NCBI GenBank assembly: GCA_905612465.1
Contig: CAJQSC010000013.1
Location: 1-60,228, forward strand
Direction: 5' to 3'
DNA length: 60,228 bases
From: an uncultured Candidatus Pelagibacter sp.
GTDB taxonomy: Bacteria > Pseudomonadota > Alphaproteobacteria > Pelagibacterales > Pelagibacteraceae
The notes below the pieces were generated by a model. It had not been told where the DNA came from. It saw only the letters and a list, made by a program, of their open reading frames with translations, and searched no databases. Shown piece after piece: positions 52,292-60,228 of the stretch. Made by a program: the position numbers and the translations under genes. Positions within the stretch are counted from its first letter, which is position 1. The number at the start of each line of letters is the position of its first letter.

Positions 52292-53911
52292 ATGCCTAGA
52301 GAAGCAATGGATTATGATGTGGTAATCGTTGGTGGAGGTCCATCAGGATTATCTACGGCAATTAAACTTAAACAATTAGACCCAGAGTTAAATGTTTGTT
52401 TACTTGAAAAAGCTTCAGAGATTGGTGCCCATATTTTAAGTGGTAACGTGTTTGAAGCTAGAGCTTTAGACGAGCTATTTCCTAACTGGAAAGAGTTAAA
52501 TGCACCAGTTAAAACAAGAGTTTTAAAAGAAAAATTCTTATTTTTAAGCAAAACAAAATCGTTAAGTTGGCCAACTTGGCTACTTCCTTCAGTTCAGCAA
52601 AATCATAATAATTATATAATAAGTCTAGCCAATTTATGTAGATGGCTTGCAGAACAAGCTGAAGCTTTAGGTGTTGAAATATTTCCAGGATTTCCCGCTA
52701 GTGAAATTTTATATAATGAAGATGGATCTGTAAAAGGTGTTGCAACCCAAGATATGGGTATTGATAAAGAAGGAAATAAAAAAGATAGCTTTGAACCAGG
52801 TATAGAATTAAACGGAAAAGTAACAGTATTTGCTGAAGGTTGCAGAGGACATCTTGGAAAAGAGCTTATAAAAAAATTTAACCTTGATGAAGGTAAAGAT
52901 CCACAACAGTATGGAATTGGATTTAAAGAAATATGGGAAATCACCGATAATAATCATGATGAAGGAATGGTTATGCATACAGCAGGATGGCCGTTAGATA
53001 ATAATACTTATGGTGGAAGCTTTATGTATCATGCTGAGAATAAACAAATATTTTTAGGATATGTCATTGGTCTAGATTATAAAAATCCATACCTTTCACC
53101 GTTTGATGAATTTCAAAGGTTTAAAACTCACCCAGCAATTAAAAAAATAATTGAAGGTGGAAAACGTATTTCTTATGGTGCAAGAGCTTTAATTGAAGGT
53201 GGAATACAAAGTTTACCGAAGATGTCTATGCCTGGAGCATTATTGGTTGGTTGTGATGCTGGAACTTTAAATATGCCTAAAATCAAAGGATCACATACTG
53301 CAATGAAAAGTGGAATGATTGCAGCAGAAACTATTTTTGAAAATTTAAAAGAAGATAAAGAGTTATCAATTTATGAAGATAAGTTTAAAAAAAGTTGGGT
53401 TTATGAAGAACTTCATCAGGCGAGAAATGTTAAACCTAGCTTTAGTTGGGGTCTAATACTTGGAATAATATTTACAGGAATAGATCAAATTTTGTTTAGA
53501 GGAAAATTACCTTTAACACTTAAACATAAGCATGCTGACCATGAAACTTTAAAGCCAGCAAGTGAAATGCCAAAAATTGATTACCCAAAACCTGATAATG
53601 TTATTACTTTTGATAAAACAAGTTCAGTTTATTTAACAGGTACGAACCATACTGAAAATCAACCAGTGCATTTACAACTTAAAGATCCAAATTTACCAAT
53701 TAGCTATACTTTAGAAAAATTTGATGAACCTGCTCAAAGATATTGCCCAGCAGGGGTGTACGAAGTTCAAGTCGAAAACAATGTTAATAAATTTGTCATA
53801 AATTCTCAAAATTGTATTCATTGTAAAACATGTGATATTAAAGAGCCTTCTCAAAATATTACCTGGGTAACACCCGAGGGTGGTGGGGGACCTAAATATG
53901 GAAATATGTAA
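52292..53911 (+). CDS. etfD: Electron transfer flavoprotein-ubiquinone oxidoreductase
   Basis: A 539-residue ETF-QO (ETFDH). FAD motif: DVVIVGGGPSGLSTAIKL (about 9-26); GAHILSGNVFEARALDEL is the family second segment; the 4Fe-4S cluster at the C-terminus is RYCPAGVYEV and SQNCIHCKTCDIKEPSQNI. PEGGGGPKYGNM is the usual end. It is a monotopic membrane enzyme that delivers electrons from ETF to ubiquinone. Position after etfB-etfA and DMGDH makes this a complete chain from dimethylglycine to the respiratory quinone. Confidence 0.97.
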   Translation: MPREAMDYDVVIVGGGPSGLSTAIKLKQLDPELNVCLLEKASEIGAHILSGNVFEARALDELFPNWKELNAPVKTRVLKEKFLFLSKTKSLSWPTWLLPSVQQNHNNYIISLANLCRWLAEQAEALGVEIFPGFPASEILYNEDGSVKGVATQDMGIDKEGNKKDSFEPGIELNGKVTVFAEGCRGHLGKELIKKFNLDEGKDPQQYGIGFKEIWEITDNNHDEGMVMHTAGWPLDNNTYGGSFMYHAENKQIFLGYVIGLDYKNPYLSPFDEFQRFKTHPAIKKIIEGGKRISYGARALIEGGIQSLPKMSMPGALLVGCDAGTLNMPKIKGSHTAMKSGMIAAETIFENLKEDKELSIYEDKFKKSWVYEELHQARNVKPSFSWGLILGIIFTGIDQILFRGKLPLTLKHKHADHETLKPASEMPKIDYPKPDNVITFDKTSSVYLTGTNHTENQPVHLQLKDPNLPISYTLEKFDEPAQRYCPAGVYEVQVENNVNKFVINSQNCIHCKTCDIKEPSQNITWVTPEGGGGPKYGNM

Positions 53912-54121
53912 TTAAAAAGATAATATAATTCCAACAACTACAACAAGTGCAGAAATTAAACCAAAGAAAACTAAATTTATTTTATTTTCTTTTTCTTTTT
54001 CTTTTCTAGCTCGTGCAAGTAAATCATTGATATCAACACGGCCAGTGAACTTAACCCTCAGTACAGGGGTCTTCAAAACAGTTTGGTTCTGCTCTAAATA
54101 TATAATTTTTTCAGCACTCAT
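53912..54121 (-). CDS. Small C-tail-anchored membrane protein
   Basis: A 69-residue protein with a soluble charged N-terminal half (LRVKFTGRVDINDLLARARKEKEKENK, possibly a short coiled coil) and one C-terminal transmembrane helix (INLVFFGLISALVVVVGIILSF) ending at the last residue. It is convergent to etfD with the stops adjacent. Such tail-anchored proteins often aid assembly of membrane complexes; the link to ETF-QO is guesswork. Confidence 0.6.
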   Translation of the reverse strand: MSAEKIIYLEQNQTVLKTPVLRVKFTGRVDINDLLARARKEKEKENKINLVFFGLISALVVVVGIILSF

Positions 54122-54169
54122 GAAGGATATTAACCATCAATTAGTAACGTAAACAATTTATTTAAAGCC

Positions 54170-54214
54170 CATTTTGGGTTTAACTAATTATATTCAGTGT
54201 TCATTTTGGGTTTA
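54170..54214. repeat. Tandem 13-bp direct repeat upstream of the double winged-helix regulator
   Basis: CATTTTGGGTTTA occurs at 54170-54182 and again at 54202-54214, 32 bp apart, close to three helical turns. Both copies are unusually G-rich for this region and lie 19-63 bp before the regulator ATG at 54233. Two direct repeats on the same face of DNA are a typical operator arrangement, so autoregulation or control by another factor is plausible. Confidence 0.6.
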
Positions 54215-54232
54215 GGAAGTTATAATTTTATT

Positions 54233-55225
54233 ATGAATATTAAAATTCCAGATATTAGTAAGCAAATATATAAAGAGGACATACTTGGTGTAATGGAGAG
54301 CAGATATTCTACTGTTGGCTCAGTATGGGTAAGTCATCAAATGGACTGGCTAAATGGAATTTATGCTTCTTATAAAGACCATAATAAATTCTTGATAGTT
54401 ATACTTTTAATTAAAAAAACCTTGGACTTTTATTCAAGAAATTTTACTAAATTATCTTATGAAGAGTTTTATTTAAAAGACACTGTAGAGATTGAGAAAT
54501 TTACTGTAGCAGAAATCTCTCAATTACTTAACATTCCTAAAGAGTCTGCAAGAAGAAAACTGCTTGAACTTGAAAATGAAGATGTCATAAAAAAAATTAA
54601 AAAAAAATTGGTACTTGATAGATCAAAATTTTTTAAATCTAAACCACTAAAATCAATAAAAAGAATTAGTCGTTTTTTATCTATGCTTTCAGAGATGTGT
54701 GCTGAAGAAAAAATTTTATCAAATAAAATATCCTCAGAAGAATTAGAATTAGTTATAAAAGATAATTTTTCTTATATTTGGAAAATTTACTATGAATTAC
54801 AAATTCCAATGATGATTAATTATAAAAGAATATTTAAGGATTTGGAAACTTTTCATATTTTTGGTATTTGTGTTGTTAACGAACATCTACATGCTAGAAA
54901 AATATCTGAAGTTTATACGAATAGAGATCAATTTCTTAAAAGCATTTTTACAGTAAATATGGTGCAAGGAATTAATGCAATGTCAATTTCAGATATCACA
55001 CACATACCAAGAGCTACTGTTATTAGAAAATTGAAAAAATTAGTTAATAAAAAAATTCTGACAATTGATATTAAAAAACATTATAAACTAACAGGTAGTT
55101 TTGCAAAAAAACTTAAACCAGTTCAAAAAGATGTTTTTATTAAATTAGCAAATTTTTCAACTAGCGTTTTTAACTTAATAATATTAAATAAAAAATTAGA
55201 GGATAAAAGCACAAACCACTTTTAA
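54233..55225 (+). CDS. Putative regulator with two winged-helix segments
   Basis: The ATG at 54233 (MNIKIPDISKQIYKEDILG) gives about 330 residues; a longer frame from a GTG at 54197 overlaps the second repeat and lacks a ribosome site. Two winged-helix segments are visible: FTVAEISQLLNIPKESARRK with LLELENEDVIKKI (about 85-130) and MSISDITHIPRATVIRKLKK with LVNKKILTID (about 250-290). Both share the S/T-x-x-E/D-I-x-x-L/H-I-P-x-x-x-x-x-R-K pattern, so one may be a copy of the other. There is no enzyme or sensor domain. It may sense something through the region between. The gene follows the ETF operon but is separately transcribed. Confidence 0.7.
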   Translation: MNIKIPDISKQIYKEDILGVMESRYSTVGSVWVSHQMDWLNGIYASYKDHNKFLIVILLIKKTLDFYSRNFTKLSYEEFYLKDTVEIEKFTVAEISQLLNIPKESARRKLLELENEDVIKKIKKKLVLDRSKFFKSKPLKSIKRISRFLSMLSEMCAEEKILSNKISSEELELVIKDNFSYIWKIYYELQIPMMINYKRIFKDLETFHIFGICVVNEHLHARKISEVYTNRDQFLKSIFTVNMVQGINAMSISDITHIPRATVIRKLKKLVNKKILTIDIKKHYKLTGSFAKKLKPVQKDVFIKLANFSTSVFNLIILNKKLEDKSTNHF

Positions 55226-55255
55226 TAAACTTTTACTTAAGATCTTTATAAGTTT

Positions 55256-56107
55256 TTAAGTATTTTTCTTAATAATAAATATAAAAAATATAGAAGTAAT
55301 CATCATTATTAATGCGTATGCAGCGGTTGGTACAATAAAAGTAGTTACATTTTCACCAAAAATTTGTGTACCAACGAAAAGAGCCAATGTTCCATTTTGA
55401 AGACCACATTCTATTGAAATGCATCTTTGCTGTGCAACTCCAGATGTAAAATATTTTGCAATATAAAAACCTATTATCATCATTGATATGTTTAATAGCA
55501 AAGCAACCAAACCTGCATTCACAATATAAGAAATAATATTATCCCATTCCTCTATATAAATAGCAGCAAACACTAACATAAATAACATTATTGAAATTTT
55601 TTGAATTAGTGAGGCTTGCTTATCAATAAAATTTTTAGCAAAATGTTTAATTAACATTCCAATTATTACTGGAACTGTAACAACAAGAAACATTTTTAAA
55701 GCAATACCAGTCATAGATATTTCTTTAACAATATCAATTTTAAAAAAATCAATAGATGTAAACATTATAAATGGAACAGAAATAATACTAATCAAACTAA
55801 CGACTGCAGTTAATGTTATTGACAGCGCAACATCACCCTGGGCAAATTTTGTGAGTACATTTGATGTAACACCACCAGGCGCACATGCAATTAGCATTAA
55901 CCCAACAGCAAGTTCTGCAGGCAAGCTTAATAGTAAAGCTATAGATAGTGCTATGATTGGTAGTAAAATTAATTGACAAATAAAGCCAACCAAGAAATCT
56001 TTTGGAATTTTAGCTACTCTTATGAAGTCTTGGATAGTTAAACTCATTCCAAGCCCTAACATTATAAGAGCCAAACCGATTGGAGCTAATTTTGTAGCAA
56101 TTTCCAT
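55256..56107 (-). CDS. Bile acid:sodium symporter family (BASS) transporter
   Basis: A 283-residue membrane protein of nine or ten helices. ALIMLGLGMSLTIQDF is the typical start, LIACAPGGVTSNVLTKFAQGDVALSITLTAVVSLISI is the strongest BASS signature (APGG with sodium-site Asn), and CISIECGLQNGTLALFVG the second (E-C-x-x-Q-N). The substrate could be a carboxylate such as pyruvate or a sulfur-containing acid; sequence does not tell. It ends just before the regulator stop (convergent, 30 bp). Confidence 0.9.
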   Translation of the reverse strand: MEIATKLAPIGLALIMLGLGMSLTIQDFIRVAKIPKDFLVGFICQLILLPIIALSIALLLSLPAELAVGLMLIACAPGGVTSNVLTKFAQGDVALSITLTAVVSLISIISVPFIMFTSIDFFKIDIVKEISMTGIALKMFLVVTVPVIIGMLIKHFAKNFIDKQASLIQKISIMLFMLVFAAIYIEEWDNIISYIVNAGLVALLLNISMMIIGFYIAKYFTSGVAQQRCISIECGLQNGTLALFVGTQIFGENVTTFIVPTAAYALIMMITSIFFIFIIKKNT

Positions 56108-56167
56108 TTTTAAAACTTATTAGTTCATTTTAAGTTTTTCAAGAAAATGATTTTAAACTTACGATTA

Positions 56168-56542
56168 CTAAGACAAATCAATAGCATTTTTCTTTAAAAT
56201 TTCCATAGAAACAAGCTTTAAAGTTTTTTCATGTGTTCTCTTTAAATAAACAGGGCAAGGTTTTCCTGCATCAGCAGCTCTTGCATACCAACTAGCACAA
56301 ACACACCAACCATCTCCCGCTTTTAAACCTGGAAAACCAAATTCTGGATGAGGAGTTATTAAATCGTTACCAGCTTCTTTACACCATTCTAAAAATTCAG
56401 TAGTAACTTTTGCACAAACAGTATGAACACCATGATCATTTTCATCAGTACTACAACAGCCATCTCTATGCCATCCAGTTAAGGGATCGTTAGAACATTC
56501 TTCTAGATCTTCTCCCAGAACGTTCTTTTGTTTATCACTCAT
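56168..56542 (-). CDS. DUF2237-family protein
   Basis: A 124-residue cysteine-rich protein. The DUF2237 pattern is clear: NVLGEDLEECSNDPLTGWHRDGCC, DHGVHTVCAKVTTEFLEWCKEAGNDL and GDGWCVCASWYARAADAG with PPxYL-like end CPVYLKRTHEK. Seven cysteines in short distance suggest metal or thiol chemistry, but no function is known for the family. It shares one base with the hisI stop, so the two are translated together. Confidence 0.9.
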   Translation of the reverse strand: MSDKQKNVLGEDLEECSNDPLTGWHRDGCCSTDENDHGVHTVCAKVTTEFLEWCKEAGNDLITPHPEFGFPGLKAGDGWCVCASWYARAADAGKPCPVYLKRTHEKTLKLVSMEILKKNAIDLS

Positions 56543-57030
56543 TAAATTTTTGTAGGATTGGGTTGTCCTTTGTAAACAATTTCTGGATCAAATGATTTTT
56601 CTTTTTCTTCAAATTTCATTTCTATCTGTCTGCCATTTTCAATTGGACCTAATGGTATTGATCTATAAAAGCAAGATCTATAGCCTACGTGGCAGCTAGA
56701 ACCATCTCCAATATCAACAGTTAACCAAACAGAATCTTGATCATCATCAATTCTTATCTCTAAAACTTTTTGCGTGAAGCCACTAGTCTTACCTTTGTGC
56801 CAAATTTGCTGCCTAGATCTACTGAAATAATGAGCCTCTTTAGTCTCAATAGTCTTTTTAAAAGCTTCAACATTCATGTAGCCATGCATCAAAATATCTT
56901 TGGTTTTTGAGCATGTGGTAATGACTGGAATTAACCCATCATTGTTAAATTTTGGAGAAAGCAATTTACCTTCTTCAATTTCGGCTATATTTTCTCTCTT
57001 TTTAAACATTTCTAGGTAATTATGTAGCAT
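56542..57030 (-). CDS. hisI: Phosphoribosyl-AMP cyclohydrolase
   Basis: A 162-residue PRA-CH of histidine biosynthesis. The core is LIPVITTCSKTKDILMHGYMN, YFSRSRQQIWHKGKTSGFTQ, and SVWLTVDIGDGSSCHVGYRSCF with the zinc cysteines. It opens the ring of phosphoribosyl-AMP. It is slightly longer than usual because of a 20-residue N-terminal lead; an internal ATG at 57009 would give MFKKRENI. It is divergent from folE with 56 bp between. Confidence 0.95.
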   Translation of the reverse strand: MLHNYLEMFKKRENIAEIEEGKLLSPKFNNDGLIPVITTCSKTKDILMHGYMNVEAFKKTIETKEAHYFSRSRQQIWHKGKTSGFTQKVLEIRIDDDQDSVWLTVDIGDGSSCHVGYRSCFYRSIPLGPIENGRQIEMKFEEKEKSFDPEIVYKGQPNPTKI

Positions 57031-57086
57031 ACTGTAGAAAATATTAAATATTTTAAAAATAGTGATTTACTGTATAAACTTGCCTT

Positions 57087-57695
57087 ATGAAATTAGTAGA
57101 AGAGACAAATAACAAAATTTTAGATGCTAAAAAAGTTTCTGATAAAGAAGCTGAAGAAGCATTTAAAACAATCTTAACTTGGATAGGCGAAGACCCCAGT
57201 AGAGAAGGTTTATTAGAAACTCCAAAAAGAGTAGTTAAAGCATTTAAAGAATATTTTGGTGGTTATACTCAAGATGCTGCACAGATTTTAGATAAAACAT
57301 TTGGTGATGTAGAGGGTTACGATGACATGGTTGTTGAAAAAAATATTTCAGTTTCAAGTCATTGCGAACATCATATGGCACCAATAGTTGGAACAGCGCA
57401 TGTTGCTTATATTCCAAATGAAAGAGTTGTTGGTTTAAGCAAACTAGCAAGAGTTGTTGAGGTATTTTCAAAAAGATTACAAACTCAAGAGAGATTAACA
57501 ATGCAAGTCGCTAAAGCTTTAATGGAATCCTTAGATGCAAAAGGGGTTGCGGTCACAATCGATGCGGCTCACCAATGCATGACTATGAGAGGTATTAAAA
57601 AAGAAAATGCAACAACAGTCACAAATTACTTCTTAGGACAATTCAAAGAGGATTTAAGTATCCAAAATAGATACTTAAGATTTATTAGTAAGTAA
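57087..57695 (+). CDS. folE: GTP cyclohydrolase I
   Basis: A 202-residue enzyme, the first step of tetrahydrofolate synthesis: GTP to dihydroneopterin triphosphate. Zinc ligands are in SSHCEHHMAPIVGTAHVAYIP (Cys, His) and AAHQCMTMRG (second Cys). GEDPSREGLLETPKRV and KLARVVEVFSKRLQTQERLT are the other signatures. Length is normal. In a window where five enzymes use THF as methyl acceptor, a THF gene nearby is apt, though hisI-folE adjacency is common in Alphaproteobacteria. Confidence 0.97.
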   Translation: MKLVEETNNKILDAKKVSDKEAEEAFKTILTWIGEDPSREGLLETPKRVVKAFKEYFGGYTQDAAQILDKTFGDVEGYDDMVVEKNISVSSHCEHHMAPIVGTAHVAYIPNERVVGLSKLARVVEVFSKRLQTQERLTMQVAKALMESLDAKGVAVTIDAAHQCMTMRGIKKENATTVTNYFLGQFKEDLSIQNRYLRFISK

Positions 57696-57716
57696 CTTTC
57701 TCGAGAGGAGATGGTC

Positions 57717-58718
57717 ATGTCAGATAATTTTAAAGCATTAGTAGTTAGTCAAGAAGGTGAAAATTTTACTCGAGAAGTAAAATCAATAGATAAATCATTT
57801 TTAAAACATGGTGATGTACTTGTGAAAGTAGATTATTCAGACTTAAACTATAAAGATGCACTTATTTTAAATAATGGTGCAAAATTAGTAAAAGAATTTC
57901 CACATATACCGGGTATTGATTTTTCAGGAACTGTTTTAGAGAGTGATAATTCTAAATTTGTAAAAGGTGATGAGGTAATTCTTACAGGGTGGAGAGTAGG
58001 AGAGATTTATTTTGGTGGTTATTCTCAAATGGCAAAAGTTAATGGAGATTTTTTAGTTAAAAAACCAAAAGATATTACATCTAAGCAAGCTATGATTTTA
58101 GGTACTGCTGGATTAACTGCTTTACTATGTTCTTTTGCAATTAAAGCACGTGAAGAAATTTTATTAGGAGAAAAAGTTAAAGATGTTTTAGTTACTGGAG
58201 CTTCAGGTGGTGTTGGAAGTATTGCAGTAATGATTTTAAATAAATTTGGTTATGACGTAACAGCTGTTACTGGTAAATCTGAAAATGAAGAATATTTAAA
58301 ATCTATAGGTGCTAAAAACATAATAAATAAAGCTGATTTAGATAAGGATGCTAGGCCACTAGATAAAGGTCTATGGGACGGTGTAGTGGATACAGTTGGT
58401 GGAAAAATACTTGCCAATGCGCTTGCACAAACTAGAGACAATGGAATTGTTGCTGCTTGTGGAAATGCTTCCGATTATAAATTAAATACAACAGTTATGC
58501 CTTTTATTATTAGAGGTGTTAAGCTTTGGGGAATTAATTCTGTTACTGCATCTATTAAGAGAAGAGAATTTGTTTGGAATGAGGTTAAAAGCCTTATTGA
58601 TTTTGAACAATTAGAAAAATCAATAAAGACAGTAAGTCTAGAAGATCTAATAGACATATATCCTAAGATGTTAAAAGGTGAAACATCAGGAAGATATATT
58701 GTTGATCTTAATAAATAA
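57717..58718 (+). CDS. acuI: Acrylyl-CoA reductase (AcuI/YhdH-type MDR)
   Basis: A zinc-free medium-chain reductase of 333 residues from the ATG at 57717, which has GAGGAG 7 bp before it; the ATG at 57711 sits on the ribosome site itself. PHIPGIDFSGTV, LTGWRVGEIYFGGYSQMAKV and VLVTGASGGVGSIAVMIL are AcuI/YhdH signatures, and GAKNIINKADLD follows in the nucleotide domain. It reduces acryloyl-CoA to propionyl-CoA with NADPH, removing the toxic product of DMSP lyase. The LysR gene starts one base after its stop. General quinone-oxidoreductase function is the alternative. Confidence 0.85.
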   Translation: MSDNFKALVVSQEGENFTREVKSIDKSFLKHGDVLVKVDYSDLNYKDALILNNGAKLVKEFPHIPGIDFSGTVLESDNSKFVKGDEVILTGWRVGEIYFGGYSQMAKVNGDFLVKKPKDITSKQAMILGTAGLTALLCSFAIKAREEILLGEKVKDVLVTGASGGVGSIAVMILNKFGYDVTAVTGKSENEEYLKSIGAKNIINKADLDKDARPLDKGLWDGVVDTVGGKILANALAQTRDNGIVAACGNASDYKLNTTVMPFIIRGVKLWGINSVTASIKRREFVWNEVKSLIDFEQLEKSIKTVSLEDLIDIYPKMLKGETSGRYIVDLNK

Positions 58719-59609
58719 ATGGATTGGGATAAACTAAAAATATTCCATGCAGTTGCAGAAGCGGGCAGCTTTACCAATGCCACGATAAACTTAAATCTTA
58801 GTCAATCAGCCATTAGCAGACAAATTCAATCATTAGAACAAGATCTTAAAGTACAACTTTTTGAAAGACATGCTAGAGGTCTTACATTAACAGAGAATGG
58901 TGAATACGTTTTTAAAACAGCTCACGATGTTATCAGTAAATTAAAAGAAGTTGAATCTACGTTGGGTGATCAAAAAAATAAACCTACTGGAAAATTGACT
59001 ATTACCACAGTTAGAAGTTTTGGTACTCATTGGCTGACACCAAGAATTCAAGAGTTTATGACTTTAAATCCTGAAATAGAAATTGAATTAATCTTTGATG
59101 ATAAAGAATTAGATTTAAGTACAAGACAGGCAGATTTAGGTATTTTTATGAGAAGACCTAAACAGCTTAACTATATTCAAAAAAAATTAGTAGATATAAA
59201 ATATTATATTTATGGTTCTAATAAATATTTAGAAAAACATGGAATGCCAAAAACTGTAAATGATTTAAACAAACATAAGCTAATTTCGTTTGGTAAAGGT
59301 GCACCATCACCGGTTTATGATCCAGACTGGGTACTTAAGCTTGGAGTTAAAGATGGGAAAAAGAGAAAACCAGTTATGAAGGTCAATAGTGTTATGGGTT
59401 TACTCCTAGCTGTAGAGTCTGGTGTAGGTCTAGCAGCACTTCCTGAATATTTAGTTTTTAATTCTAATAATATAATAAAAGTGCTACCAAATTCAGAAGG
59501 ACCAATTACAGAAGCTCACTTTGTTTATCCACAATCACTTAAAAATACTGCAAGAATTACAACTTTTAGAAATTTCTTATTTAGTAAAATAGGTGACTGG
59601 AAGTCTTAA
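58719..59609 (+). CDS. LysR-family transcriptional regulator
   Basis: A 296-residue LTTR. The HTH is MDWDKLKIFHAVAEAGSFTNATINLNLSQSA followed by ISRQIQSLEQDLKVQLFERHARGLTLTENG, exactly the family frame. The effector domain begins GKLTITTVRSFGTHWLTPRI and ends with VMGLLLAVESGVGLAALPEYL. It begins at the first base after the acuI stop with no gap, so it is co-transcribed with acuI and may control it; acrylate or DMSP as effector is a guess. Confidence 0.93.
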   Translation: MDWDKLKIFHAVAEAGSFTNATINLNLSQSAISRQIQSLEQDLKVQLFERHARGLTLTENGEYVFKTAHDVISKLKEVESTLGDQKNKPTGKLTITTVRSFGTHWLTPRIQEFMTLNPEIEIELIFDDKELDLSTRQADLGIFMRRPKQLNYIQKKLVDIKYYIYGSNKYLEKHGMPKTVNDLNKHKLISFGKGAPSPVYDPDWVLKLGVKDGKKRKPVMKVNSVMGLLLAVESGVGLAALPEYLVFNSNNIIKVLPNSEGPITEAHFVYPQSLKNTARITTFRNFLFSKIGDWKS

Positions 59610-60227
59610 TTAGCTGGACTTATCATTAACATAAACTGAAACACCTCTAGAATTGATGTCTATATCAAACTTTTTATGAAGAGGTGGAAATGCTCTTTGT
59701 GAACAATCTAATCTATCGCATGTTCTACAGGATACACCAATTGGAATTTCTGTTTTTTTATCACTGATATCAATATTTTCGGTATAAACAAATTCTTTTG
59801 CATATTTAGCCTCACATCCTAAGCCAATAGACAAAATACTTTTAGATTGACCGTATCTTCCAACGCCTTTTTCAACAGTTCTAGCAATACAAACATATTT
59901 CTCTCCATTTGTCATTTTACTTACTGCTGCCTGAATAATACCAGGTCTAGTAAAGGCAGAATATACATTCCATCTAGGACAAGCACCACCATACCTTGGT
60001 ATTTCAATACCAGATAACGAAAATCGTTTTGAAATGTTACCAGCAATATCAGTTCTTAACATATGAAAAGGAATACCAGGCAATTTAGGGTTTTGAAGAC
60101 AAGTTACTCTATGTGCGACTTGCTCAAAAGAAGTTGCAAAAGTATTTTGAAGAAGTTCAAGGTCGTATTTTAATTCTTTACATTCTGTATGAAATAATTT
60201 GTAAGGCATTAAAATTGCAGCCCCACA
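59610..60227 (-). CDS. ScfR/MccR-type short-chain fatty acyl regulator, C-terminal part (cut by window edge)
   Basis: The visible part of about 205 residues ends this gene; the N-terminal XRE DNA-binding region lies outside the window and the frame stays open to the right edge (residues CGAAIL before the first internal Met). LMPYKLFHTECKELKYDLELLQ, FEQVAHRVTCLQNPKLPGIPF, FGGACPRWNVYSAF-like IPRYGGACPRWNVYSAF and GVSCRTCDRLDCSQRAFPPLHK are the DUF955/DUF2083 signatures. Such proteins control propionate and methylcitrate genes, apt next to acrylate reduction. It is convergent with the LysR gene with no bases between the stops. Confidence 0.85.
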   Translation of the reverse strand, partial: CGAAILMPYKLFHTECKELKYDLELLQNTFATSFEQVAHRVTCLQNPKLPGIPFHMLRTDIAGNISKRFSLSGIEIPRYGGACPRWNVYSAFTRPGIIQAAVSKMTNGEKYVCIARTVEKGVGRYGQSKSILSIGLGCEAKYAKEFVYTENIDISDKKTEIPIGVSCRTCDRLDCSQRAFPPLHKKFDIDINSRGVSVYVNDKSS

Positions 60228-60228
60228 A

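Overview
The window is AT-rich and tightly packed. Genes lie nose to tail with short or overlapping junctions, there are no mobile elements, CRISPR arrays, rRNA or tRNA genes, and nearly all of it is devoted to methylated nitrogen and sulfur compounds. Gene content and order match what I recall of the SAR11 clade (Candidatus Pelagibacter, Alphaproteobacteria). This assignment rests on recognition of the proteins, not on a database search.

Left end (1-3509, minus strand): a partial DNA photolyase, a PLP-dependent diaminopropionate ammonia-lyase-like enzyme, two small membrane proteins and an Amt ammonium/methylammonium transporter. A clear intrinsic terminator (about 1825-1857) closes the amt unit. 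Next (3635-8759, minus) is the methylamine operon gmaS-mgsA-mgsB-mgsC plus an uncharacterised 135-residue protein; it turns monomethylamine into N-methylglutamate. From 9053 to 13169 (minus) lie an FAD amine oxidoreductase, a small winged-helix regulator and the TMAO demethylase tdm. Divergent from tdm is the TMAO/betaine ABC transporter tmoX-tmoV-tmoW, with three unrelated small genes (one a MORN-repeat protein) between tmoX and tmoV, and a strong terminator directly after tmoX. A tmm-dddK pair follows on the minus strand: trimethylamine monooxygenase and a cupin carrying all the DddK DMSP-lyase active-site residues.

C1 section (20794-30897): a GpsA-like dehydrogenase, an iron alcohol dehydrogenase, a class I amidotransferase, formate-THF ligase (fhs, minus) and the four-subunit N-methylglutamate dehydrogenase/sarcosine oxidase (soxBDAG = mgdABCD type). 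Together the genes describe TMA to TMAO (Tmm), TMAO import (Tmo), TMAO to DMA plus formaldehyde (Tdm), MMA to gamma-glutamylmethylamide (GmaS) to N-methylglutamate (Mgs), then to glutamate plus methylene-THF (Mgd), with Fhs handling formyl-THF. The DMA to MMA step has no recognised dmmDABC here.

Middle (30894-37172): a DMT permease, a small lipoprotein, an Asp/Glu racemase, a cupin, an alpha/beta hydrolase, cold-shock protein, GNAT, purK and purE. From 37284 to 46775 lies a more cryptic zone: a variant M19 dipeptidase followed by an unknown 550-residue protein, a DUF3726 protein and a tiny CxxC protein in one coupled operon; a Yip1 membrane protein preceded by an easily missed 35-codon gene; a THF-dependent demethylase plus methylene-THF reductase pair divergent from a Rieske oxygenase; and an APS-kinase-like/nucleotidyltransferase pair leading into an enoyl-CoA hydratase and a CoA-binding protein.

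Right end (46843-60228): small genes, then dimethylglycine dehydrogenase with etfB, etfA and ETF-ubiquinone oxidoreductase, a complete route from dimethylglycine to the quinone pool. After that come a regulator with two winged-helix segments and a repeated 13-bp motif upstream, a BASS transporter, DUF2237, hisI, folE, an AcuI-type acrylyl-CoA reductase, a LysR regulator and the C-terminal part of an ScfR-type regulator cut by the window edge. Production and removal of acrylate (DddK, AcuI) are thus both represented.
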